DNA of 64,000 nucleotides, taken from assembly GCA_022606425.2 (NCBI GenBank), contig JAHDVF020001261.1:558001-622000 (forward strand). Reading direction: 5' to 3'. The translations under genes and the position numbers were made by a program. The DNA comes from Lepidostoma basale (taxonomy: Eukaryota; Arthropoda; Insecta; Trichoptera; Lepidostomatidae). Positions within the stretch are counted from its first letter, which is position 1. Each line of letters opens with the position of its first letter. Positions 31,989-42,289 of this stretch are shown here, piece by piece. Below the pieces are notes generated by a model. That model was given only the letters and a program-made list of their open reading frames with translations. It was not told where the DNA came from and searched no databases.

Positions 31989-33275
31989 TTAGGTCCTTAC
32001 ATATGAAATTGGCGTTTTGTATGGGAGGAACATAAAGTTGATTTTTTTTTAATATAATATATTTATTTAATCAAAGTATGTACCATTGCTATCTATGCAC
32101 TTTTGCCATCTCATAGGTAGTTCATCGATCCTTTTACTAAAAAAACCATTCGGACGGGAATCAATAAAATCTTTGAAGTCGGTTTGGACTGCCCCATCGG
32201 AGTTGAATTGTTTTCCCTAGCAAGAAGTAATCCAAATTTCGAAAAAATAGTAAACTGTTGGGGCGAAGTCCGGAGAGTACGGTGGATGTCTTAGACATTC
32301 CAATTGAAGCTCTTCTAATTTGGTAGCCGTCTGTTGTGCAGTGTGTGGTCTAGCGTTATCATGAAGCAGCAGTGGCCTAGAGCGATTAACCAGCCTCGGT
32401 TGTTTAGCAGCTAGCTTTTCCATCATGGTTTGCAGTTGCTGACAATAGACATCTGCCGTAATCGTCTGGCCAGATTCAAGAAAGCTGTAGTGAACGACAC
32501 CAGCACTAGTCCACCAAACACTCACAAGTAACTTTTTTGGAGTCAATTTTCGCTTGGGGCATGGTTTGGCTGGTTCGGCAGGGTTCAGCCATTGCGATGA
32601 GCGCTTCCGATTATCATACAGGATTCACTTTTCATCACAGGTAATGATTCGATTCAAAATCCCTTCATTATTGTGCCGGTTGAGTAATGCAACGCAGCAG
32701 TCAACGCGCGTTTGTTGATTTGCTTCAATCAATTCGTGAGGTACCCACCTTTCAAGCTTTTTCACCTTCCCAATTTGCTTCAACTGGATTAAAACAGTTT
32801 TATCACTAACACCGCAGCCTGCAGCTAACTCGGACGTGGTTTGCGATAGATCCGCTTCCACAATAGCCTTCAATTCTTCATTATTAACTTTGGTCTCCGG
32901 CCATCCACGGGGCTTGTTCTGCAGGTCGAAATTTCCAGAACGAAAACGTTGGAACCAAAAACGCACTGTGTTTTCTTTTGCGGCACCGTCGCCATACACA
33001 TCATTAATCCTTCGAGCCGTTTCTGCAGCACTGGTGCCACGGTGGAACTCGTACTCGTAAATAACGCGATATTTCAAGTTTTCCATTTTGTAAACTGAGT
33101 GACGCAAAGAAAAAAAACAATTGAGGAAAAAACAAATGAATTATAATTTTCGAAACACAAATACTTGAGTAAATAGCTGTATAAATTTGAATTTGGAATT
33201 CCTAACCAAAGAGAAGATATTTGAGATCAAAGTTGCCAGTACGGCAAAACGCCAATTTCATATGTAAGGACCTAA
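31989..33275 (-). mobile_element. mariner transposon, full length but inactive
   Basis: 1287 bp, bounded by TA on both sides (31987-31988, 33276-33277). The 31-bp terminal inverted repeats, beginning TTAGGTCCTTACATATGAA, match perfectly. Size, ends and transposase place it in the mariner family. The right flank continues with the P3 phrase TATTGTTTCTAGAACAATG, so it inserted at the edge of a P3 repeat. Confidence 0.95.
32060..33107 (-). pseudogene. mariner transposase pseudogene
   Basis: Reads from about 33107 through the helix-turn-helix DNA-binding region (FHRGTSAAETARRIN, FWFQRFRSGNFD) and WVPHEL to the first catalytic Asp (IITCDEK). A TGA at 32627-32625 then replaces the usual Trp. It resumes in frame with the second Asp (LLHDNARPH), and YSPDFAPTVYYFF where the third catalytic Asp of the D-D34-D triad (expected in PSDYHLF) is Val (32253-32255). 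A second stop (TAG, 32219-32217) precedes the C-terminal PMRWQKCIDSNGTYF. No frameshift is needed, so decay is by point mutation only. Confidence 0.93.
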
Positions 33276-33304
33276 TATTTATTGTTTCTAGAACAATGAT
33301 GTAA

Positions 33305-33835
33305 AACACTAACAAACTAACTAACCATCACACCGTTTCCCCGGAGGAGTTGGCAGAGAGGATGGATCGCCACATTGTTCTATCCTGACATAATTCTCGC
33401 GCCTTTTCTAAATTCACACATCGTGACATGCACGCTCGTCGATTGTTCATACTTCGAACATGGCCGCCTTTCAATAATTGATTAATTTGGTCATGCCATG
33501 TCTTCCTTGGTCTTCTTCGACTTCTTTTCCCATTCACATTACTTGTATATATCTTTTTAACCATTCTTCCCTCATCCATTCGTTCCATATATCCATACCA
33601 TCTTAGTGACCCTTTCTTCATCCGCCTTACATTCCTTTCTTACTTCATCATTAGATATTTTTATCATACATTGTTTTTCCGCACATTCTTCTTAGTGACC
33701 TCATTTCTACGGCATTTATCCTACTTTCATCCTTCTTCTGCCACCTCCAAGCTTCACTTCCATACACAAGGGTCGGGACTAGAACTCCATTGTGCACTGC
33801 CATATTTGCTTCAGTTGATTAAACGATGTAAAACA
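33305..33835 (-). pseudogene. RTE-like LINE family A, 3' end
   Basis: An open stretch 33621-33328 encodes GSLRWYGYMERMDEGRMVKKIY, then RPRKTWHDQINQLLK, NRRACMSRC and MWRSILSA...GETV. More decayed upstream sequence carries the VYGSEAW block of the RT thumb. The terminus CATCACACCG at 33325 and the CTAACTAAC tail mark the 3' end. Confidence 0.82.
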
Positions 33836-33925
33836 CAATATTAAATAAAATAGTTATTTGGAATTAAAACGTCTGTTGTCTAGAAGTTTAATTATAATTT
33901 ATGAGAATGACTTGTTTTCCAATTT
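33825..33925 (+). repeat. Partial copy of family P3
   Basis: ATGTAAAACACAATATTAAAT, AAAACGTCTGTTGTCTAGAAG and GAATGACTTGTTTTCC are the P3 left arm. The centre is missing. Confidence 0.6.
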
Positions 33926-33934
33926 ATAATAGTA

Positions 33935-34152
33935 AAAACGTTTGTCAAGTGGTTTTACTTGGATTTAAGTTATATACATTAAATAAATAGTGACAAATTT
34001 GTTTCACCTTGCGAGGGCAATCTAATAACTGCTAATGATGATTAATAATAAAAGTTTGAGAATGCCCACGCAAGGCGAAACAAATTTGTCACTATTTATA
34101 TAATTTATATAAATTAAATCCAAGTAAAACCACTTAACAATCGTGTTTACTA
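33935..34152. repeat. Fold-back repeat, family P6
   Basis: Inverted arms of about 80 bp (CCAAGTAAAACCACTTAACAA against its inverse near 33940) flank a 60-nt centre. Both arms end with GCAAGG(C/T)-GAAA followed by the 10-nt palindrome ACAAATTTGT and GTC. The right arm has TTGAGAA-T-GCC in front. The Helitron-like element begins at its right edge. Confidence 0.8.
34056..34090 (+). ncRNA. Hammerhead-like motif with U3/A8 (family P6)
   Basis: TTGAGAA (34056-34062), extra T, GCC/GGC stem II (34064-34066 with 34074-34076), GAAA, stem III palindrome ACAAATTTGT, GUC ending at 34090. C3 and G8 of the canonical core are U and A, which could still pair. Confidence 0.5.
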
Positions 34153-34864
34153 TCTATATATATAAAACAAAGTCAAAAATCGTGTTAGTTACACCATTTA
34201 TAACTCGAGAACGGCTGGACCAATTTTGAAGATCTTATATTAGTTGGATTTGTCTCCGTTCCGGATAACAGAATAATCATTAAAACATTTGAAAGAATCA
34301 CTTAAATGATTTAAAATTAATTATATTTGTCATAAATTTGACTATATTTGACTTCTGAGACAAAGTACAAAAAACATCATGGCTTCCATTTTAGTTTCGA
34401 AAACGCCCGTAGGTGGTGTATTGTTGATGCCAGATGTCAATACTCAATGTGAAAGATTTGAGGTTAGTTTTTTAATCGTCACCGGGATTTTTGGTTTTCT
34501 TTATTAATTTTAGATTAACAATGCCCAAAGTTATAAAAATCAGTATAAGAGAGACTATTCTAAAAGTTAAACCCCTTTTGTGAAGGAGAGCAGAGAATAA
34601 TAATAAAAATACGTATTGTATATTTTGTATTGATTTTATAGGTGTATCTGTGTACATTCGGTCCAGAGAATTGTTACCATAGGAAATTCAGCCGCGAGTA
34701 CTTAATAAACGAAATATTTGGCTAGATGAAGACGAGGAATTTCTTTTTTCAATTGATACGGACACTGAATCATCAAACTCTTCAGATGATGAATATGATG
34801 ATGCTAATGATGAAAACGGAGTTCATTGATGGATCACACTTATTCAAAATTATGTTGTCTGCTA

Positions 34865-35650
34865 TTTAATTGTTTTAACGTGTTTTGATGATTGTCGGAA
34901 AGTCAAAGGTGTTAGTTTTTGAAAGGGAAGAGCAAATGACAGTTTGTAATATAAGTGTAAATGAAGAGAACTTGGAACAGGTGAGGGAATTTGTGTATTT
35001 AGGTAGCATGTTCACAGCGGATGGCCGAACGGACAGTGATGTTGAAAAAAGGGTTGGTGCGGGTAACAAAGTGAATGGAGCTTTAAAAGTAGTTATTGGA
35101 AACAAGAATTTATCAATGAAAGCGAAAATGGCCGTTCACAATGGAGTTCTGGTCCCAACTCCTATGTATGGAAGCGAAGCATGGAACTGACAGAAGAAAG
35201 ATGAGAGCAGAATAAATGCGGTAGAGATGAGGTCCCTAAGACGTATGTGTGGTAGAACGATGTATGACAGAATCTCAAATGCTGATATTAGGAAGGAATG
35301 TAGAGCGAAAGAAGGTATTATGAACAAAATTATGAATGGTTCGTTGTGTTGGTTCGGACATGTGGAGCGCATGGGTGAAGAAAGAATGGTTAAAAAAGTA
35401 TACGTTAACGATGTAAATGGAGTAAGGAGTCGAGGTAGACCGAGAAAAACATGGCATGTCCAAATTAATCAAATATTAAAGGTTGGTCATGTCAGAAGCC
35501 GGAAGAATCGACGTGCGTGTATGACTCGATGTATGAATGTGGAGGAAGCTAGAGAGGTGTTCCAGGATAGAGTCGTGTGACGGTCCATTCTCTCTGCCTA
35601 CCCCTGCGGAGAAACGGCGTGATGGTTTGTTTTTGTTGTTGTGTTGTTGT
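34865..35650 (+). pseudogene. RTE-like LINE family A, 760-bp 3' fragment
   Basis: The longest family A copy in the window. One frame runs from 34885 to the end with two TGA codons where Trp is expected (35188 region and 35578-35580). It encodes the RT thumb (LEQVREFVYLGSMFTADG), then VPTPMYGSEAW, EMRSLRRMCGRTMYDRI, WFGHVERMGEERMVKKVYV, RPRKTWHVQIN, NRRACMTRCMNVEEAREV and RSILSAYPCGETA. It ends in a TTG-repeat tail. No catalytic motif is present. Confidence 0.88.
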
Positions 35651-35879
35651 ATGAAATTCATTTATTTATAATAATAAAATAATAAGAATGATAATAATCA
35701 TAATAATAATTCAAACAATTATTAGAAGGAACAATCATACATAATATAGAGTCAAAAACGATGAATCCTAATATATTAAAGACGATAAACATTATAAGGA
35801 AGCAGATTATATTAGTAAGAAAGGGACAAAAATGGAAGGTAGTATTAATATTTTTTTGGTAGATTGTATAAAGGAAAAG

Positions 35880-36190
35880 TTTTTAATGTACTACATATAT
35901 ACTAAGGGGGAATAAGCTGGAATTTGGTTATTTATAACATTCAATTCACGTGCCTTTGCTTTAAAAATTTCTAAATTTTCTAATTTATCAATTTTTTTTT
36001 AAATTGTTTGTTATAAGCAAAAAAAATGTGTTTTTGGAATTGAAATGATGGTCAAAATTCACACAATGATTCTGTTTTTGTATTAAATGTTGTGTTCATA
36101 TAACCTCTTCAAAATGATCGACCCGTCTTTCCAATATACACGGCATCACAATCCTCACAATTAATCTGGTAGATTCCACTTTGGTTGAAT
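35880..36190 (-). pseudogene. Penelope-like element: GIY-YIG endonuclease relic
   Basis: The minus strand from 36180 reads SGIYQINCEDCDAVYIGKTGRSF, the GIY-YIG nuclease signature with Cys pair as found at the C-terminus of Penelope-like ORFs. After a frameshift LKRLYEHN follows. Further on come HHFNSKNTFF and KLENLEIFKAKARELNVINNQIPAYSPLVY, typical of the end of such ORFs, then TAG. Several indels and stops disable it. The adjacent + strand (36193-36260) is a P4 fragment, linking that repeat family to Penelope-like elements. Confidence 0.75.
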
Positions 36191-36192
36191 AT

Positions 36193-36290
36193 ATTGTCGC
36201 GAAAAAATAAAAACACAATTGTGATACATAAAACAAAGTTTTTAATTAACAATTTATAATTCATTTTAAGTAGGTATTAATGCAGGCTTC
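36193..36290 (+). repeat. Partial copy of family P4
   Basis: TTGTCGCGAAAAAATAAAAA, CAATTGTGATACATAAAAC and a diverged AATTTATAATTC: the P4 sequence 3' of the cleavage site. The hammerhead core itself is not included. Confidence 0.65.
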
Positions 36291-36519
36291 CACGTGAATT
36301 ATATTCCATTGTAATTCATATTTTTAATTTTGACTTTTGCACATTTCATGAACTTAATTCATTTTAAGTATTAATTGTAATTCAATAAAAAGGTGAATTA
36401 AATTTAGCTTATAAGTTAACACAACATTTATTGATTCTGAGGCGGTACGAAGTTCGTCGGGTCAGCTAGTTATCAAATAATAATGGAGTTTTACAAAACT
36501 AATACCTTAATCATCAATG

Positions 36520-36655
36520 ACATGTTTTCCCTTTCTAAGTCATTTGATGGCTGAGAAATGCGAATAATTGATAATGCCCGAAGAAATGTGTCAGTCTCAT
36601 AAATTACAATTAAAATTTTAGAAAACGGACGTTTTCACACGTATTAATTATTCGC
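36520..36655. repeat. Diverged copy of family P3
   Basis: TTGATAA-T-GCCCGAAGAAATGTGTC and TTTTAGAAAACGGACGTTTTC identify the right arm. The left arm is only partly recognisable (GACATGTTTTCCCTTTCTAAG). Confidence 0.55.
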
Positions 36656-37563
36656 GTTAATAATAATTTTGTTTTAATGTTTTGTTTGCAAACAAAGTAT
36701 TATTTATTTTATTCAAAATCATTTCTGCTTAAAAAAGATCTCATACGAGCAAAGTATTAACCCTAAAATTGAATAAATTTATTATTATTCTTCTTCTTCT
36801 TAGTTTAGGTCGCATAACCTGTTTATGATGGTTATCTGTTCGAGGATGATGATGTCCAGCCATCCCTCCATCTCTTCGGCGACCTTCCCGGTAATCTCCC
36901 GGTAATTTTTACAATTGGTGTATTCTCCATGCGGTACACGTGATCTCTCCAAAAACGCCATCTACTTTTTTCCCATCTTACTATTTCCTTATCACCACAG
37001 ACAATATAAATATATTTTTACGGATAATTCGTAAATGTACAGATATATGCATTTTTGGACTTCATTGTTTAAGGTAATACTAAATGATAAATAATTAATG
37101 CATGATGTATTCAATATGAAACGTTATTTTAACATGATTTCCGTCACTGAAAAACGTGTACTATGGGAGTAAGAAAAGAGAAAAGTGAGGATAGGCAATA
37201 GAAATCTGTCAGGGAAATGAGAGCTTTGTATGGAAAATGTTTTCTCAAAGATTACTCCGTGGGAACTAAAGCAGAAAAAGTAAGTTTGCTTTAGAAGAAT
37301 ATATGATTTAATATTTGCCATTCAACGCCACAGATAATGATGTCTGCTCTTATTCATAACTGAATTCTATTAGATTATTATTAAGCTATGCATTATTCAA
37401 TATGATGAATATTGTAAACCTCCATGAATAATACACAAAAGCTATTGCATCGAAAAATTATTTTTAAATAATTGATATGATCAAATATGTGTTTTAAATA
37501 ATCGATCACGAAATAATAAATAATTTTGTATTTTCTTCTTAAACCACTTTATTTGCTTTAACG

Positions 37564-37603
37564 AACCAACCGGTTTCGCTATCCTCGGAGCTTAGTCAGG
37601 GTT
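37564..37603 (-). ncRNA. Hammerhead-like motif with G8 to U change (P1-like)
   Basis: On the minus strand: AACC, CTGACTA, one extra A, a GCT/AGC stem II, GAAA, palindrome ACCGGT, GUU, then GGTT. Stem I AACC/GGTT is perfect, but position 8 is U instead of the general-acid G. Confidence 0.55.
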
Positions 37604-37637
37604 ACAGGTTCTAGTTAGAAACAAAACATACAAGTGT

Positions 37638-37897
37638 CTACCGGCCGCCAGAACCAATCTGCCTCTGATGACACCGGTAGGAAAAGCAATTAGTCTGCTG
37701 AACGCGGTTTCCTCCGAGATCGATGTCTTTTATATAAGTGAAGGTACTTTTAGGAGACAAATACTCTTGACTTTAGAAAGTATCGTGTCTCCCTAATGTC
37801 GAACCATCTCGAATGCGTTCCTTGTATTATATTGTATTTTTATAATATTTTACCTGTACTCAATAGATGCCTTAAAATTTTTACTGATTTGATTTGA
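37638..37897 (+). mobile_element. 5'-truncated copy of the CR1/Jockey-like LINE
   Basis: Matches the last 290 bp of the element at 1291-5398, from ORF2 codons for LPAARTNLPLVTPVG onward, through the stop and 3' UTR, to a TTGAT tail (GATTTGATTTGAT). Differences are mostly point changes (for example GCTGCCAG/GCCGCCAG) and a shortened 3' UTR. Confidence 0.92.
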
Positions 37898-38454
37898 TAA
37901 ATTATTTAAAAAAATGCTACACTACAAATTAAGCACTTGATACGAAAGAAAAAATATTAGTATAATAGGAAACTGTTTTTTAAAATTATTTATTTATGTG
38001 TATTTTCTTTATTTTTGCAGATCTTGCAATCTGTTCAAGCAAGATATAAATTTTTGGTCCTCGTTATTTGGTGGTCTTCCTGGTGGTAGACGATCCTCTG
38101 GAGTCTTGTGCATCCACGTGGTCTCTCCAAAATTACCTTCTCCACCCATTCCATCTCACAAAGTCATCAATATTGCAGGTAAGGTTAAGATTTCTATCCA
38201 CGATAGTTTGCAATGCTTTTTTTCTGCTGTTCTAAGGAGATTTTTGGTTCTGACAGTGTCTGTGTGATTAAAATTGCCGTTTATTATTTTTACTACATAC
38301 TATTTTTTTTTGTTATCGTAGATTATTCTGAAGAAAAATGTGTGGTTTGTTTCGACACATTTTTTACTTTATTGAGGTGTTTTCACTGAAGTTCCAATGT
38401 TAATTTGGAAGGCGAAATTATACAACACTGTTAATATACATTTTTTTATTGAAT

Positions 38455-38525
38455 GTTTTATTAACAGGTTTTGGAGGTGACCTCCATCCTCAGGTGTAAA
38501 TATAACTAAACATATTAGTTTTGTA
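38455..38525 (-). repeat. Partial copy of family P5
   Basis: The minus strand reads CACCTGAGGA-T-GGAGG...CCTCC-AAAA-CCTGTT. Stem II is perfect, but G12 and the palindrome are mutated. Confidence 0.6.
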
Positions 38526-38849
38526 TAAATTCTCATTTTTCATAGCTATAACTGAATATGTTATAGATTGTCCCTTTTAAATTGTATTTATTTACCACGA
38601 TTCATTGATATATCTAGGATCCCAGGCAATATGATTCTATCAACCTTGACAGACTAGGATTATACTAAAATATTTTTGTTGAAAATCGTTTAATATGTCG
38701 GTTAAGTCTTAAACCCCGGTTTTGATTAGTTATTTAACCACTCAGCATCTGAAGTTAAAATGACAATAAAAATCAGATGTCTTATTAAAATTTATGAATC
38801 TTTAATTTGAAAATATAAAATGGATTAACTGTTGTCTAAGAAATTACAA

Positions 38850-39160
38850 CTTACTTACTTCCTATGGCCATACAACTCTTGAAGAGTTTTAGCCTCCTTG
38901 ATGATTTTTCGCCAAGCTCCTCGAATCTGTGACTTTTTCTCCCAGCAATCCGATTCGCTCAACCTAGTCAGGTCAGCCAGAACATTGTCCATTAGGCGCT
39001 GTCTAGGCCTTCCTAGAGGTCTAGACACGTACAGGGTCTTGATTGCTCTGGTCTCTTCGGCTCGGCATACGTGCCCAATCCATGCTAGGCGACCGGCTCT
39101 CACGGTGCTCGTTATAAGGGGCTGCTGGGTCATCGTACGGATCTCTTGGTTGGAACTTTG
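38850..39160 (-). pseudogene. LINE ORF2 C-terminal fragment, family D
   Basis: Encodes TSTVRAGRLAWIGHVCR, RAIKTLYVSRPLGRPRQRLMDNVLADLTRL, DCWEKKSQIRGAWRKIIKEAKTLQELYGHR in one frame. It is a sister of 9980-10240 and better preserved. Confidence 0.8.
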
Positions 39161-39774
39161 GAAGAAATTACAACTAGTCCACATAAAATTTATGCAACTT
39201 AATTTGGAGTATTTATTTCTTATTTTAATATATCTGTTTTCCAAAGGAAAACTGATTTACGGTCTTCAAAGTAGCGGAATATTTTTTTACAAACTTAATT
39301 ATATTGCAAATAAAATGTATCCAGAAAAAAAAAATGTTTTGGCGGCAGGCTGTGCAGACTTATAAATAGATACATATCAAAGAGTGAGACCAATATTTTT
39401 CAAAGCCAATGAATGAAACTAAATTATTTTGCTATACATTTACTTATATACTTTTTCTTATTACCATTATTTGAGTATCTTTCTCTTAAATTAAAATTCA
39501 GCATTACACACAAATTTGCGAGAAAAAGTACCCGCCACATGTATGTATATTGTTAAATGAACACGTTTTCTAAAACAATATGCCTATGTAAGCGATGTAA
39601 ACAATCTAAATAATTTTAAGAATACATTTTAAATTTACCATATAACGGTAGTAATTATATAAGAAAGTAATTTTGTATACGAGTTTACCTGAATGTAAGT
39701 TTTTATTTTATTGTAAAGTTAAATGAATACGTTTTGTAGTTTGAGTAATGAATTGAATATGTTAATCTTAATAT

Positions 39775-39925
39775 AGAGTGAATGGAGTACAGGGTCAAGG
39801 GGAAAACATGCCATGACCAAATTGATCAAATTTTAATGTCGGCCATGAAAGAAGTGGGAAGAATCGACGTGCGTGTATGAATCGCTGTATAAATGTGGAG
39901 GAATTGGGGAGATAATAATGAATTT
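39775..39925 (+). pseudogene. RTE-like LINE family A, short 3' fragment
   Basis: Remains of VNGVQGQGENMP.PN.SNF, then RSGKNRRACMNRCINVEE. It stops before the usual terminus. Confidence 0.65.
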
Positions 39926-40019
39926 AAAGTAAACTGGAAATTATTTTAAAAAGTATTAGTTTAATGTTAAGATATTGGAAAAGTTTCATTAAAATCTCTC
40001 GACGGAAGTTCTTTTTAAA

Positions 40020-40215
40020 TTATAATGAAAAGAATACGAATTTTTTGGTAACTTCTCTCAATTTGGTCTTTATTTAGACAGCGACCGGTTTCGCCAGGCT
40101 GACTGGTATCGACAAACTGGTCTCTCGAAGCTAGCCAAATTGGTGAAACCGGTCGTTGTCGAAATACCGATAAAAGTGGAAGTAGTTATTAAGAAACACC
40201 GTTTTATTGAATTGT
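40020..40215. repeat. Fold-back repeat, family P1, diverged
   Basis: Left arm ...CTTTATTTAGACAGCGACCGG and right arm CGGTCGTTGTCGAAATACCG. On the minus strand the left arm keeps GCCTGGC-GAAA-CCGGTC. The right arm on the plus strand keeps GCCAAATTGGT-GAAA-CCGGTC, with a ruined CTGANGA. Confidence 0.7.
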
Positions 40216-40709
40216 TATTCACATTTGAAATTATTAATACTTGAAATAAATATAAATTATTTTATAAATTTCTTGTATTACAAAACATCATTTAAGTAAA
40301 AATAGTTTATTTATTCACATTCTCGGTTATACTCGTAGTTTGATATTGCCTGGGCAACATGAGCAAGTCTGAGTTATGATTGTGAATGTAAAACTCTATA
40401 TTTTGAAGTACGTAAAAACAATTTTTGATTTTGATAATACCCATTAAGAAAAATCAGCGATAACATGAATTTATTGTTTAACGGTTATTTAAAAATAATT
40501 ACTTTTTATTATTTTCTACTAGGTGAAGGTCGTGTTGTTCTTTCCCTTTGAAGGCATTCATTAGTACAAACATCGTTATTATCTTCATAAATTAACATCA
40601 ATTAACGGTAATATTCATTGTAATCTTCTCTATTAAGTCTGTATACTTACAGTTAACTATATTGTTTTGCGTATCTCTTACTTATTCAGTTCTTTTCAAT
40701 GTTTATGAT

Positions 40710-41400
40710 AGTTCTTTTTCTTCTTCCTCCTCAGCCTATTCCCGTCCAATCCTGGACAAAGGCCTCCTCCATTCGCTTCCATGTCACTCTGTCCTGTGCA
40801 GACTGCATCCAGGTTATTCCGACGTGTCTGTTCGGGTCATCTTTCCACCGTAGTTGCGGTCGCCCTGCACTTCTTTTGGCCGTCCACAGTCTCCAAGTCA
40901 GCAGCTTCTTGTCCACTTTTCATCTGAGCTTCTGGCTACGTGACCCGCCCATTGCCATTTTAGAGTCGCCACCCGGTGGATGATGTCAGTGACCCTTGTC
41001 CTTTCTCCCACCGTATCTTTTCTGACTCTGTCTCTTAGGCTTATTCCTAACATGGCTCTTTCCATGACTCTTTGGGTCACTCGCAGTTTCTCGGCACTTT
41101 GCTTGGACAATGTAACAGTTTCAAGACCATAAGTACCAACTGGCAGAATGCAGGCTTCATAGACTTTTATTTTCAGGTTGATCGGTATTTTCCGGTTTTT
41201 AAGGATGTAACTCATGTTACTGAAAGCTGCCCAGCTTAGTCCAATCCTTCTTTTAAGCTCTGCGGTTTGGTTATCTCGGCCCGATCGAATATTGTGTCCC
41301 AGGTATGTATATTCTTGGACATCCTCAATTCTGTTGCCGTTGATTTCAAGCCTTTCCGTGCCCATTACTTTGGTTTTTGCCAGTTGTTTATGGTAGTTAT
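40710..41400 (-). pseudogene. RTE-like LINE family B, 3' third of ORF2
   Basis: The minus strand from 41365 encodes EYTYLGHNIRSGRDNQTAELKRRI, KVYEACILPVGTYGLETVTLS, LRVTQRVMERAMLGISLRDRV and LKWQWAGHVARSSDEKWT. After a frameshift at about 40905 it gives LTWRLWTAKRSAGRPQLRWKDD, ITWMQSAQDRVTWKRMEEAFVQDW. These are the tail blocks of RTE-type endonuclease-reverse transcriptases. A (CTT)n-like tail follows at 40715-40730. Confidence 0.85.
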
Positions 41401-41479
41401 AAAGTAAATAATATGAACTATTATCGTAGTAACGAAATTTTTTATTTTTTATATCGATTTATTGGGAGAATTTATTTGT

Positions 41480-41835
41480 GAAACTGCGAGTGACCCAAAG
41501 ATGTATGCTAGGATTATTCCTGTTAAGCTTATGCTTTAGAGACAGAATCAGAAACGATACGGTGAGAGAAAAAACAACAGTCGCTGACATCGTCTACCTG
41601 TAGCGACTCTAAATTGGCAACGGGCTGGTCTCGTAGCTAAAAGTTCGGACGAAAAATGAACAAAAAGACTGCTGACTTGGAGACCATGGACCGCAATGAT
41701 AAGCGCAAGGCGACCGCAACTAAGTTAGAAAGATGACCTGAACCGACATGTCGGTATAATCTGGATGCAATCTGCACGAGTCAAGGTGGCGCGGAAGAAA
41801 AAGAAGGAGGCATTCGTCTAAAAATTTACGGAAAA
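41480..41835 (+). pseudogene. RTE-like LINE family B, decayed sister copy
   Basis: KLRVTQRCMLGLFLLSLCFRDRIRND, then ATLNWQRAGLVAKSSDE, RPQLS.KDDLNRHVG and WMQSARVKVARKKKKEAF: the same blocks as 40710-41400 in opposite orientation, with several stops. The two copies form an inverted pair 80 bp apart. Confidence 0.78.
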
Positions 41836-42029
41836 AGGCTGAAGAAGACGATTGGGAGAATTTCATCTTATATGTGCGTATATAATCAGGGTAGTTATGA
41901 ATGGAGACTGCAACAATCTCCGAAACGTCGGTCGAGAGTTACACGGATATACCAAAATCCCAAAAAGTCTTTTAACTTCATATACTCGAACATACCACAC
42001 CTGTATTATTAGGTGCGTTTTTTATTATC

Positions 42030-42275
42030 GTTAATGATATAAATGCAGTACGGAGTCGAGGCAGATCGAGGAAAACATGGCATGACCAAATTAATCAAAT
42101 TTTAAGGGTTGGTCATATTAGAAGTAGACGAATCGACGTGCGTGTATGACTCGCTGTATGAATGTGGGGGAAGCTTGAGAAGTGTGTCAGGATAGAGTAG
42201 TGTGGCGGTCCATTCTCTCTGCCTACCCCTACGGGGAAACGGCGTGATGGTTAGTTGTTGTTGTTGTTCATATTG
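42030..42275 (+). pseudogene. RTE-like LINE family A, 3' end
   Basis: NAVRSRGRSRKTWHDQINQILRVGH, NRRACMTRCMNVGEA, SVRIE..WRSILSAYPYGETA, terminus GGCGTGATGGTTAG and (GTT)n tail. One of the cleanest family A ends. Confidence 0.82.
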
Positions 42276-42289
42276 CCTTATATAATAAA

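Larger units (their letters stand above)
34153..36469 (+). mobile_element. Helitron-like element (non-autonomous)
   Basis: The 5' end is TCTATATATATAAAAC (34153) after A, and the 3' end is a GC-rich hairpin-like stretch (CGGTACGAAGTTCGTCGGG) followed by GTCAGCTAG (36469) and T. This is the TC...CTAG structure inserted between A and T that defines Helitrons. No Rep/helicase is encoded. The 2.3-kb body contains a LINE fragment and a Penelope-like relic, so either those inserted later or the element captured them. The first 130 bp, including ATTTATAACTCGAGAACGGC, match a phrase I know from insect Helitron 5' ends. Confidence 0.7.

Noticed and set aside
31989..33275. A host gene derived from mariner (domesticated)
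   Set aside because: Two stops, a lost catalytic Asp and intact terminal repeats with TA duplication indicate an ordinary dead transposon.
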